Positions 1 to 4,386 of a stretch of 6,186 nt of DNA are shown one piece after another. Position numbers and translations under genes: made by a program. Each line of letters starts with the position of its first letter. The stretch's first letter is position 1. The stretch spans positions 1 through 6,186 of the forward strand of contig JBDNYM010000069.1 of the NCBI GenBank assembly GCA_047722305.1. Reading direction: 5' to 3'. Under the pieces are notes generated by a model. The model was not told where the DNA came from. It saw only the letters and a program-made list of their open reading frames with translations, and made no database searches. The DNA comes from JAKVJE01 sp047722305. GTDB taxonomy: Bacteria; Actinomycetota; Actinomycetes; Actinomycetales; Microbacteriaceae.

Positions 1-50
1 GCGGTCGGTACTTATTAAAAGTGCCTTGAATGAGTTATAGTCTTTTTTAA
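1..50 (-). repeat. Copy 1 of the GGTC-hairpin repeat (edge copy)
   Basis: This is the first of three related copies; the others are at 2767-2816 and 4335-4384. The plus strand reads GGTC followed by a hairpin at 7-25 (GGTACTT paired with AAGTGCC, one T-G wobble). A CTTGAATGAGTTATAG segment follows, matching the other copies. Read on the minus strand, a TATAAC box (34-39) lies 8 bases before the hairpin, as a -10 element would. Any RNA made from it would run off the left edge of the window, so its downstream part and terminator cannot be seen. This copy is two bases shorter in the hairpin loop than the other two. Confidence 0.6.
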
Positions 51-175
51 ATAAAAAGCACTAATCCTTTTAAAAAAACGGTTTCCTTGTTAACTGAATT
101 AAATGAATGATTAAAAGAGACCTACTCCAAAAGCAGGATTAGTAAATCAGTTATTTAATTTAATATGGTTTGCAT

Positions 176-207
176 TAAAAAACCGCTACTAATTTAATAG
201 TGGCGGT
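176..207 (-). terminator. Rho-independent terminator
   Basis: A 10-bp stem (182-191 with 198-207, one wobble) closes a 6-base loop. On the minus strand it is followed by a run of six or so T residues. It would end minus-strand transcripts coming from above 207. No intact gene lies there, only decayed sequence, so it may have outlived its gene. Confidence 0.7.
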
Positions 208-322
208 CCCAATATCGACCTTTTCATCAACCGATACAACATGAAAACTGAATTAATCAGCAATTAATTTAGTTTTAGGTATCAAAGATACCCGCATTAG
301 AGTCTAGCAAATTTTTCAATAA

Positions 323-350
323 AAAACAGCCCTAAGTTGGCTGTTTTATT
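323..350. terminator. Bidirectional Rho-independent terminator
   Basis: A perfect 9-bp stem (323-331 with 339-347) encloses a 7-base loop. The stem carries AAAACAGCC/GGCTGTTTT, so each strand has a T-rich 3' side. It can work in either direction. No intact gene adjoins it on either side. Confidence 0.7.
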
Positions 351-352
351 TT

Positions 353-649
353 AAAGAAACGCACATAAAAACCGACTGGATTAAAATTTTTTATGATCCG
401 GAACAGCTTTTTAGCCATTTAGCACCTATAGGAACGATCTAGTATTAGTTAAGTGAAACAAGCAGATTAAAAATTAACCAATGTTAGTCGTTTCGATGCT
501 GATGATTATTTGGAACCAAACTAATCGTCGCAACCAAGATCGGCTCTTCTTAACTGTGATTTATTTTATTAAACGGAAGCGTTTTTTAAAAGCACTGGAA
601 TTAATTACCAAAGATCTTAAGATTGCTTGAAACTACAATTCTTTTTTCT
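353..649 (+). other. Gene-less stretch with coding-like scraps
   Basis: I see no intact, well-supported gene here. On the plus strand a short open stretch (353-442) reads like protein, with DWIKIFYDPEQLFSHLAP followed by a stop. A 49-aa ATG reading frame at 481-630 reads MLVVSMLMIIWNQ at its start and ends in a basic, helix-like part (IYFIKRKRFLKALELITKDL), but it has no recognisable Shine-Dalgarno sequence. Another frame across the same bases contains RFDADDYLEPN before a stop. Protein-like text split over several frames suggests a decayed plus-strand gene. I do not recognise the family, and chance remains possible in AT-rich DNA. Confidence 0.25.
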
Positions 650-946
650 CTAACAAAAAAGTACGATAACTATTTTAAATTGAGAAAATATGAATTGTGT
701 AGCAAAGAATAAAACCATTATTAAAAGAAATATATCGGCCAAATAAACCAAAGATTATCATGTTTCTCAGTTCTTTCTATTATTATTTGAATAACGGTCC
801 CACTAATTACAGCTGAAAAAAAGAAAATCGTCTTGAATATATACTGACTGAAAATACTCACAGCTGGGGAAAATGCTAAAACATCATTGGCACAAAAAAA
901 TTGAAGACCAGATAAAGCAAATTAGGCGATATTTTTTTTTGGACAT
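650..946 (-). pseudogene. Frameshifted small membrane protein
   Basis: The frame opens at ATG 944-946 (MSKKKYRLICFIW). Good protein sequence then moves to another frame at about 905-920 (FFCANDVLAFSPAVSIFSQY, then a hydrophobic stretch, then IERTEKHDNLWFIWP). It returns to the starting frame near 723 (LLIMVLFFATQFIFSQF) and stops at 650-652. First and last parts share a frame, so two compensating indels would explain it; pieced together it is about 98 residues with about three membrane segments. A GGAGG motif (960-964) lies 13 bases before the ATG, somewhat far. The family is not recognised. The alternative is a chance run of hydrophobic codons in AT-rich DNA, but the continuity across the shifts argues against that. 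Confidence 0.45.
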
Positions 947-1039
947 ATTAGTACTGATGCCTCCAAGTCAATAATCTCTATTAATTATTTTGTATGATGT
1001 CTTTTATTGATCTAATTGGGAATATAATGTTCAAAAAAT

Positions 1040-1101
1040 AAAGGATTTCCGAAGTAATGCTTTTGAGACATCGGAATTATATTTCGTTATTAAATCCCTT
1101 T
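1040..1101 (-). promoter_or_regulatory. Two-helix structured element upstream of the pseudogene
   Basis: An outer helix pairs AAAGGATTT (1040-1048) with AAATCCCTTT (1092-1101, one extra C). An inner perfect helix pairs TTCCGA (1047-1052) with TCGGAA (1071-1076). The helices overlap by two bases, so they either stack or compete. On the minus strand the 3' side runs into ATTTTTTG, as in a terminator or attenuator, about 95 bases before the pseudogene start. It could be a leader attenuator or a terminator of something further upstream. Confidence 0.3.
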
Positions 1102-1163
1102 AGAAATGACGATTAATTATTACTAAGCGCTAATCAAATCATAATTCATCTTTTTTCATAAAG

Positions 1164-1198
1164 AGCCGGAATAGAAAATATCCGGTTTAGATTATTTT
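1164..1198 (+). terminator. Weak hairpin followed by T-rich tail
   Basis: AGCCGGA (1164-1170) pairs with TCCGGTT (1181-1187), with one G-T wobble and a 10-base loop. The plus strand continues TTAGATTATTTTT. No plus-strand gene is visible upstream, and the T tract is interrupted, so a terminator role is only possible. Confidence 0.3.
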
Positions 1199-1241
1199 TC
1201 CCTATAAAAACATTTAATTTTTTTAATAATTAATTAAAATT

Positions 1242-1279
1242 AAAAAAGCATCCACCCTTAATTGGTTAGATGCTTTTTT
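1242..1279. terminator. Bidirectional terminator with CCAATTAAGG-type core
   Basis: AAAAAAGCATC (1242-1252) pairs perfectly with GATGCTTTTTT (1269-1279). The minus-strand reading of the apex is AACCAATTAAGGG, closely related to the apex of the terminator at 1405-1443, which lies in the opposite orientation. The inner stem pairs slightly better on the minus strand. Confidence 0.75.
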
Positions 1280-1404
1280 GTACAAACGTGCTATAAATGC
1301 TGATACCAGTGAATTTACATAGCTCCAATGGGGATAAATAAATGCCTATATAACGCCGTTTGTAGCTATTTTTGTACCAATGTTGTACCAGCAAATTAAG
1401 ATAC
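1280..1404. other. Possible phage/integrase junction remnant
   Basis: This stretch lies between two inverted, related terminators. The minus strand carries the near-direct repeat GGTACAACATTGGTACAAAAAT. Its frames read FAGTTLVQK before a stop, or LVQHWYKNSYKRRY in a frame open down to about 1268. Short tails of this VQ/WYK style occur at the C-termini of tyrosine integrases in lactic acid bacteria (from memory, not searched). TACAAAC near the left end and GTTTGTA near the right end are inverted. No catalytic residues are present, so if this is integrase-derived only the last codons remain. Confidence 0.2.
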
Positions 1405-1443
1405 AAAAAAAGAGCGTCCAACCAATTAAGGCCAGACGCTTTT
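1405..1443 (-). terminator. Strong terminator of the small-protein cluster
   Basis: On the minus strand AAAGCGTCTGGCC pairs with GGTTGGACGCT, counting three G-U wobbles, around a TTAATT loop, and is followed by CTTTTTTT. It starts only 4 bases after the stop of the 74-aa membrane protein and so ends that transcript. On the plus strand the wobble positions become mismatches, which supports minus-strand use. Confidence 0.85.
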
Positions 1444-1446
1444 AAT

Positions 1447-1671
1447 TTATTTATTTATGTATTTTCTGTAAAAATAAGTGGCAAGTTTTGATATATAAAT
1501 AAATATAATAAAAAGAAGTACATAAATAATCGCGCCAAGAAGATATGAATTTGTTAGCAGCGTTATTTTTTTAATGAGAAAATCAAAGTAAAGAATATAA
1601 ACCAATAAATTAAAAATTAACAACAGCCAAAAATTAGGTTTGATTTTATTGACTCGTTTTAGAAATTCCAT
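1447..1671 (-). CDS. Small two-helix membrane protein (74 aa), unknown function
   Basis: The protein has a basic N-terminus (MEFLKRVNKIK), a hydrophobic segment at about residues 13-31, a short KK-containing link, a second hydrophobic segment at about 42-61, and a basic tail (YFYRKYINK). The positive-inside rule fits both ends lying in the cytoplasm. The start is an ATG with AAAGGA (1683-1688) 11 bases upstream. That ribosome site overlaps the stop of the upstream fragment (1687-1689), so the two reading frames are tightly coupled. A strong terminator follows 4 bases after its stop. It is the last gene of the cluster that begins with the secreted protein at 2520. I do not recognise a family. 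Small membrane proteins in this position can be immunity or accessory proteins of bacteriocin loci, but nothing here shows that directly. Confidence 0.75.
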   Translation of the reverse strand: MEFLKRVNKIKPNFWLLLIFNLLVYILYFDFLIKKITLLTNSYLLGAIIYVLLFIIFIYISKLATYFYRKYINK

Positions 1672-1686
1672 TTATAATTATTTCCT

Positions 1687-1827
1687 TTAAACCCACTCAT
1701 ATTTTTGAACAACTGTGCTAACACCGCCGTTGACATTTTTAATATCTAATAGATAAACCTTTAAGGCTTTGAATTTCTTTGACCCACAAAGGTATTCGGC
1801 AATTCCCGCAGCTAGTGCGAGGTGGTT
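1687..1827 (-). pseudogene. 46-codon C-terminal gene fragment without a start
   Basis: The frame is open from just after a TGA (1828-1830) to a TAA at 1687-1689. It reads LALAAGIAEYLCGSKKFKAL, then VYLLDIKNVNGGVSTVVQKY, ending EWV. The alternating beta-like pattern and sensible codon choice look like the end of a real soluble domain. There is no ATG, GTG or TTG start in frame, and the gene just upstream ends at 1835, so the 5' part has been lost or shifted out of frame. A TTG at about 1831-1833 opens a different frame that could join it through a single indel. The family is not recognised. Confidence 0.5.
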
Positions 1828-1834
1828 TCAATTA

Positions 1835-2002
1835 TTAATTCTTCTTGTCGATATAATCTCCAATAAAGCCAACCAAAATACCGGCAATCATCAGTCCAAC
1901 GCTGATCGCACTGTAATGAGGCACCTTATAATAATTAACAAGGAATAAGATTATCAATAAAATAACCACTAGAATAGTTCTGACCAAAAAACTTTTTTTC
2001 AT
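1835..2002 (-). CDS. Small two-helix membrane protein (55 aa), unknown function
   Basis: The ATG at 2000-2002 is preceded by CGGAGT (2007-2012), with GGAG 5 bases from the start, a good ribosome site. The protein has a basic N-terminus (MKKSFLVR), a hydrophobic helix at about residues 6-23, a polar loop (NYYKVPHYSA), a second Gly-containing helix (SVGLMIAGILVGFIG, about 34-48), and a charged tail (DYIDKKN). Its start lies 44 bases after the stop of the secreted protein at 2047, with no terminator between, so the two are probably co-transcribed. It has the size and shape of small accessory or immunity-like membrane proteins next to secreted peptides, but the family is not recognised. It is short enough to be missed by ORF callers with a 60-residue cutoff. 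Confidence 0.75.
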   Translation of the reverse strand: MKKSFLVRTILVVILLIILFLVNYYKVPHYSAISVGLMIAGILVGFIGDYIDKKN

Positions 2003-2046
2003 TAATACTCCGATCTACTTTGAATGTCAATATTTATTATGAAATT

Positions 2047-2520
2047 TTACTGCCAGCCCCAACTAACGACAACGGTCCGATAAATACCATCTGTACCCTC
2101 GATGTTCATTGTTTTAATCCAAATACCACCCTTAATAGCCTCTCGAGAACCAAGACCAGCCAGACCAAGCAAGACACCAAGAGCCCTTCCAGTATATCCA
2201 CCAATAACGATTCCGCTACCTTCAACGATTAATCTTGCAGAATGTTTACTAATATAAATAGTAGTATACTTTCCACTTTTTTTGATCTTGTTGACGCCAT
2301 TAATATAATTATGTTTCCTCGCTAACGACACTGCTACAGAATTATTGAGTGTCGGCGAGACTGAATAAATTGTATTTCCCACAGTTATCGATTCAGTACT
2401 AGACGCACGAGATGTAGCCTGTGTACTTGTTGTATCCGCACTTGCTAAAATTGGTGATATTGTTGACAAAGAAAAGATTGATACTGCTATAACCGAAGCT
2501 AACTTTAATTTCCCTTGCAT
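2047..2520 (-). CDS. Secreted Gly-rich protein with signal peptide (157 aa)
   Basis: A Sec signal peptide is clear: basic MQGKLK, a hydrophobic core at about residues 7-25, and a likely cut after ASA at residue 28. A Ser/Thr-rich linker follows (about 29-46), then a mixed region with basic patches (SLARKHNYINGVNKIKKSGK, about 65-84) and YTTIYISKHSARLIVEG. Next comes a glycine-rich hydrophobic stretch at about 102-124 (GIVIGGYTGRALGVLLGLAG, glycine-zipper-like), then KGGIWIK, ending WGWQ. The export signal and Gly-rich segment suggest a surface-active or cell-wall-associated protein; a bacteriocin-like role is an inference only. The ATG is preceded by AGAGGG (2528-2533) at 7 bases. A long inverted repeat sits just before this site. 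It is the first gene of a cluster of small membrane proteins running down to 1447. I do not recognise a named family. Confidence 0.85.
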   Translation of the reverse strand: MQGKLKLASVIAVSIFSLSTISPILASADTTSTQATSRASSTESITVGNTIYSVSPTLNNSVAVSLARKHNYINGVNKIKKSGKYTTIYISKHSARLIVEGSGIVIGGYTGRALGVLLGLAGLGSREAIKGGIWIKTMNIEGTDGIYRTVVVSWGWQ

Positions 2521-2544
2521 AATAAAACCCTCTTAAAAAATTTT

Positions 2545-2600
2545 AGGCAGCTATTTTAAATAACTGGATCATAAGTGTCTGGTTATTTAATTAGCTGTCT
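2545..2600 (-). promoter_or_regulatory. Long inverted repeat in the 5' leader of the secreted-protein gene
   Basis: The arms at 2545-2564 and 2582-2600 match over 19-20 bases (CAGCTA...AAATAAC), with one substitution and one bulge, around a 17-base centre. On the minus strand the repeat is followed by TAAAATTTTTTAAGAGGG, so a U run and then the ribosome site come directly after it. It could be a leader attenuator, an mRNA-stabilising hairpin, or a dyad operator. The single arm mismatch is a G-T pair only on the plus strand, where the helix could also extend into the loop through wobble pairs. Confidence 0.5.
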
Positions 2601-2644
2601 AAATGAATTCTAATACAAATTACATTACATAATATTTTTTAAAC

Positions 2645-2796
2645 AAATAAAACCCACCAGTGATCAATCTGGTGAGTTTTTTGTATTTTTATTCATAAAA
2701 TGAAAACAGGAAGGATAATACTAAAAATATACAGTGTTATAGATAAGACAATTATTCGGAGTTATTGTGGTCGGTACCTGATGAATAAGTACCTTG
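2645..2796 (-). ncRNA. Candidate sRNA unit, copy 2
   Basis: Read on the minus strand, a TATAAT box (2803-2808) lies 9 bases before a hairpin (2773-2793). This is followed by CGACCACAATAACTCCG, TTTTTAGTATTATCC, TTTTATGAATAAAAATA, and a good terminator (2649-2680). The same order of blocks recurs at 4226-4362. That gives a self-contained RNA of about 150 nt. No reading frame is shared between the copies. No good -35 box is visible. The unit sits directly after the transporter gene (stop at 2836) and could instead be its 3' UTR, using the same terminator. Confidence 0.4.
2649..2680 (-). terminator. Rho-independent terminator
   Basis: On the minus strand AACTCACCAG pairs with CTGGTGGGTT (one G-U) around an 8-base loop, followed by TTATTTG. 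On the plus strand the same position is a C-A mismatch, although a TTTTTTGTATTTTT tail is present there too. It would end the transporter transcript and the candidate sRNA unit above it. Confidence 0.75.
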
Positions 2797-2816
2797 TGAG
2801 AAATTATAATACTTTT
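2767..2816 (-). repeat. Copy 2 of the GGTC-hairpin repeat
   Basis: The plus strand reads GGTC, then hairpin GGTAC (2773-2777) / GTACC (2789-2793) with further partial pairing inside, then CTTGTGAGAAATTATAAT. Copy 3 at 4335-4384 matches closely over the same span. On the minus strand this is a TATAAT box followed by the hairpin. A 39-aa plus-strand frame crosses it (from ATG at about 2700) but has no ribosome site and is not kept in the other copies. Confidence 0.7.
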
Positions 2817-2835
2817 TAATTTATTTGATTGTTTT

Positions 2836-3930
2836 TTAACCTAATTTAAATAGCAGATAAAAAACAATACCTAAAATCATTAAAAAAATAAAATTGATTT
2901 TTAAAAAAATACTTAAATATCTGTCTTTTTTATTCTTTCTATATTCTTTATAAGCTAGTAGATTAGCCAAAGAAGCAACCAAGCTACCTAATCCGCCAAT
3001 ACTAACTCCTAGAAACAAGGGATAAACTCTACCCGTAAATTTTGAAACAAGGACAGCTGCAGGCACATTACTAATTATTTGACTAGAAAACAAAGATATA
3101 AGATAAACAGAAAAATCGCTGTGAATAAAAGAACTAAAAAAATTATTTACCATATTTATTCTACTAAAACTACCGACCGCTAAGAAAAAAAGAACAAAGG
3201 TGATTAAAATTGAGTAATCAATTTTTTTTAATAGTTGTTTATTAGTAATCAAAACAGCAATGATTGAAAATAAAATCATTATCCATTTTGAAATGATGGA
3301 AAAAAAGCTGAGTAAAATAAAAAACGAGAAAATTATTAATATTATTATTTTTTTAAAATTTATTTTTGGAGAAGACAATTCGTATATTTTAATATCTTCT
3401 TTCTTAAATTTAAGAGAGAAAAAAAAGAGAAGAAGAATACTTAAGATGCCAACAAGAAAAGACATTTTAAAAAAAGAGAAAAAACTAAGATGATAAAAAT
3501 TTAAGATAAAAATATTTTGTGGGTTTCCAATAGGAGTTACCGAACTTCCCAAATTGGCAGCTATATTAACTAATGTAACTAAAAAAATCGTATTAATATC
3601 AATTCTTTTTCTAATTAAGAAAACTAAAGGCACTAAAGTAAGAATGGCAACATCGTTAGTTAAAAGCATAGAACTAAAAAAAGAAAAGAACACTATCATT
3701 TGTGAAACAGTTCTTGTGTTATCAAATTTTTTCAATAATACGAAAACGAAATAATTTAGTACATTTAAATAATCAAAGCATTTAACTAAAAGCATTAAGG
3801 AAAATAGAGAAAAAATAGTGTTCCAATTTATATCCGATAAATTTGGTCTACTAATAATACTTAAAAAAGAAAATACAAGAAAAGAGATTTGAAGAATTCT
3901 GTCATTTAAAATTTTTTTAATGACATCCAA
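2836..3930 (-). CDS. IT-superfamily anion/citrate-type or Na+/H+-type transporter (SLC13/ArsB/NhaD-like permease)
   Basis: This is an integral membrane transporter of 364 residues with about ten hydrophobic segments. The fold carries two inverted halves, and the sequence shows the paired motifs. In the first half are TNDVAILTLVPL (about 91-102) and NIAANLGSSVTPIGNPQN (122-139). In the second are SNVPAAVLVSKF (287-298) and GGLGSLVASLANLLA (312-326). These TND / GNPQN and SNVP / GSLVASLANL signatures are typical of the family that includes CitMHS citrate carriers, ArsB and NhaD. The substrate cannot be read from the sequence; a di/tricarboxylate or a cation/proton exchange role are both possible. 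The length is a little short for the family (often 370-450 aa), but both halves are present. The chosen start is TTG (3928-3930), because AGGAGA (3941-3946) lies 10 bases upstream and the frame stops at 3949-3951. An aberrant tRNA-Ser-like gene lies 49 bases upstream with no terminator between. A terminator at 2649-2680 follows downstream. Confidence 0.85.
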   Translation of the reverse strand: MDVIKKILNDRILQISFLVFSFLSIISRPNLSDINWNTIFSLFSLMLLVKCFDYLNVLNYFVFVLLKKFDNTRTVSQMIVFFSFFSSMLLTNDVAILTLVPLVFLIRKRIDINTIFLVTLVNIAANLGSSVTPIGNPQNIFILNFYHLSFFSFFKMSFLVGILSILLLFFFSLKFKKEDIKIYELSSPKINFKKIIILIIFSFFILLSFFSIISKWIMILFSIIAVLITNKQLLKKIDYSILITFVLFFLAVGSFSRINMVNNFFSSFIHSDFSVYLISLFSSQIISNVPAAVLVSKFTGRVYPLFLGVSIGGLGSLVASLANLLAYKEYRKNKKDRYLSIFLKINFIFLMILGIVFYLLFKLG

Positions 3931-3940
3931 AATTAATTTA

Positions 3941-3946
3941 TCTCCT
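3941..3946 (-). promoter_or_regulatory. Ribosome binding site deciding the TTG start
   Basis: AGGAGA on the minus strand lies 10 bases before the TTG at 3928-3930. No ATG lies between it and the conserved N-terminal part of the transporter, and an in-frame stop just upstream (3949-3951) rules out an earlier start. Confidence 0.7.
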
Positions 3947-3979
3947 ATTTAAATCTTTAATCAATTTATAAAAATTAAT

Positions 3980-4082
3980 GGAGAAGGAAAGGGATTTGAA
4001 CCCTCGCATCGTAACAAAAGTTAACGACCTACCTGCCTAATAAATTAAACAGGCCTCTTAAACCAGACTTGAGTACTTCTCC
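3980..4082 (-). tRNA. tRNA-Ser-like gene with abnormal anticodon loop (probable pseudo-tRNA)
   Basis: The minus strand begins GGAGAAGTACTCAAGTC and ends CTTCTCC, giving a perfect 7-bp acceptor stem. The D arm (CTC/GAG with GG in the loop), a long variable arm (TCGTTAAC / GTTACGA, one bulge, TTTT loop) and a T arm with loop TTCAAAT all match bacterial tRNA-Ser, closest in style to the GCU isoacceptor (TAGGTCG after the anticodon stem). At 103 nt it is about ten longer than usual. CCTGT and GCAGG form the anticodon stem but enclose 12 bases (TTAATTTATTAG) instead of 7, so no normal anticodon can be named. Two extra bases lie between the T arm and the acceptor stem. The discriminator is A rather than G, and no CCA is encoded. 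It is probably a decayed tRNA-Ser. A processed tRNA-like element in the leader of the transporter 49 bases downstream is the alternative. Confidence 0.7.
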
Positions 4083-4126
4083 GAAATTGTCGATTAGAAA
4101 ATGGACAACAGAAAATATATTAACAT

Positions 4127-4152
4127 AAAACCGCCTCAAATATGAGACGGCT
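4127..4152 (-). terminator. Rho-independent terminator
   Basis: On the minus strand CCGTCTCA pairs with TGAGGCGG (one U-G) around a 4-base loop, followed by TTTTATG. The wobble becomes a C-A mismatch on the plus strand, so minus-strand use is favoured. The T run is short. It isolates the tRNA-like gene and transporter from transcription coming from above. Confidence 0.65.
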
Positions 4153-4193
4153 GTGTTTTTTGAACAATAAAATAAACAAATTAAACTTTTTTA

Positions 4194-4216
4194 TTTGTAC
4201 CTGATTGAGGTACAAA
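4194..4216 (-). other. Perfect hairpin just after a TATAAT box
   Basis: TTTGTACCT (4194-4202) pairs perfectly with AGGTACAAA (4208-4216) around a 5-base loop. On the minus strand TATAAT (about 4219-4224) lies only a few bases ahead, and a terminator follows at 4127-4152. The layout copies the repeat units (box, GTACC hairpin, terminator), but the blocks CGACC and ACTCCG are missing. It may be a diverged relative or unrelated. Confidence 0.35.
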
Positions 4217-4225
4217 AGAATTATA

Positions 4226-4254
4226 ACAAAAACCGTCAAGCATTTGCTTAACGG
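4226..4254 (-). terminator. Rho-independent terminator
   Basis: On the minus strand CCGTTAAGCA pairs with TGCTTGACGG (one U-G) with a very tight loop, followed by TTTTTGTT. The plus strand has a C-A mismatch at the wobble position. It ends the candidate sRNA unit of copy 3. Confidence 0.8.
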
Positions 4255-4362
4255 CTTCGGTATATTTTTATTATAAAAGCAATAAGACAATACTAAAAAC
4301 AATAAGTATAAAAATTAAAAAAACGGAGTTGTTTGGTCGGTGCTTAATAATTAAGTACCTTG
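4226..4362 (-). ncRNA. Candidate sRNA unit, copy 3
   Basis: On the minus strand a TATAAT box (4369-4374) lies 9 bases before a hairpin (4339-4359). CGACCAAACAACTCCG, GTTTTTAGTATTGTCTT, TTTTATAATAAAAATA and the terminator at 4226-4254 follow. The order and much of the sequence match the unit at 2645-2796, while the two terminator stems are different in sequence. The expected product is about 135 nt. It lies between the terminator at 4387-4417 and its own, so unlike copy 2 it is not simply the tail of a gene transcript. No convincing -35 box and no conserved reading frame are seen. Confidence 0.45.
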
Positions 4363-4384
4363 TGAAAAATTATAGTTCTTTTAA
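4335..4384 (-). repeat. Copy 3 of the GGTC-hairpin repeat
   Basis: The plus strand reads GGTC, then the hairpin 4339-4359 in which GGTGCTTAAT pairs with ATTAAGTACC (ten pairs, one G-T), then CTTGTGAAAAATTATAG. It is nearly identical to copy 2 outside the hairpin apex. Hairpin differences between copies mostly keep pairing on the plus strand; on the minus strand one pair here becomes A-C. Confidence 0.7.
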
Positions 4385-4386
4385 AC

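Noticed and set aside
2020..2232. Plus-strand 70-aa frame
   Set aside because: It is antisense to the clear signal-peptide protein at 2047-2520 and has no ribosome site; it is a shadow frame.
2700..2816. Plus-strand 39-aa frame across repeat copy 2
   Set aside because: It has no ribosome site. The matching frame in copy 3 has no start, and copy 1 is shifted by its shorter loop, so it is not a conserved small protein.
3260..3493. Plus-strand 77-aa Lys/Ile-rich frame
   Set aside because: It is antisense to the transporter; its Lys-rich content mirrors Phe codons on the real strand.
3554..3754. Plus-strand 66-aa frame
   Set aside because: It is antisense to the conserved GNPQN and TND motifs of the transporter.
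4120..4302. Minus-strand 60-aa frame (MFLVLSYCFYNKN...)
   Set aside because: It runs through two terminator hairpins and the sRNA-like unit, has no ribosome site, and its hydrophobic look comes from T-rich DNA.
1..4384. CRISPR array from the three repeats
   Set aside because: The copies are 1.5-2.8 kb apart with genes between, not regularly spaced by short spacers, and no cas genes are present.
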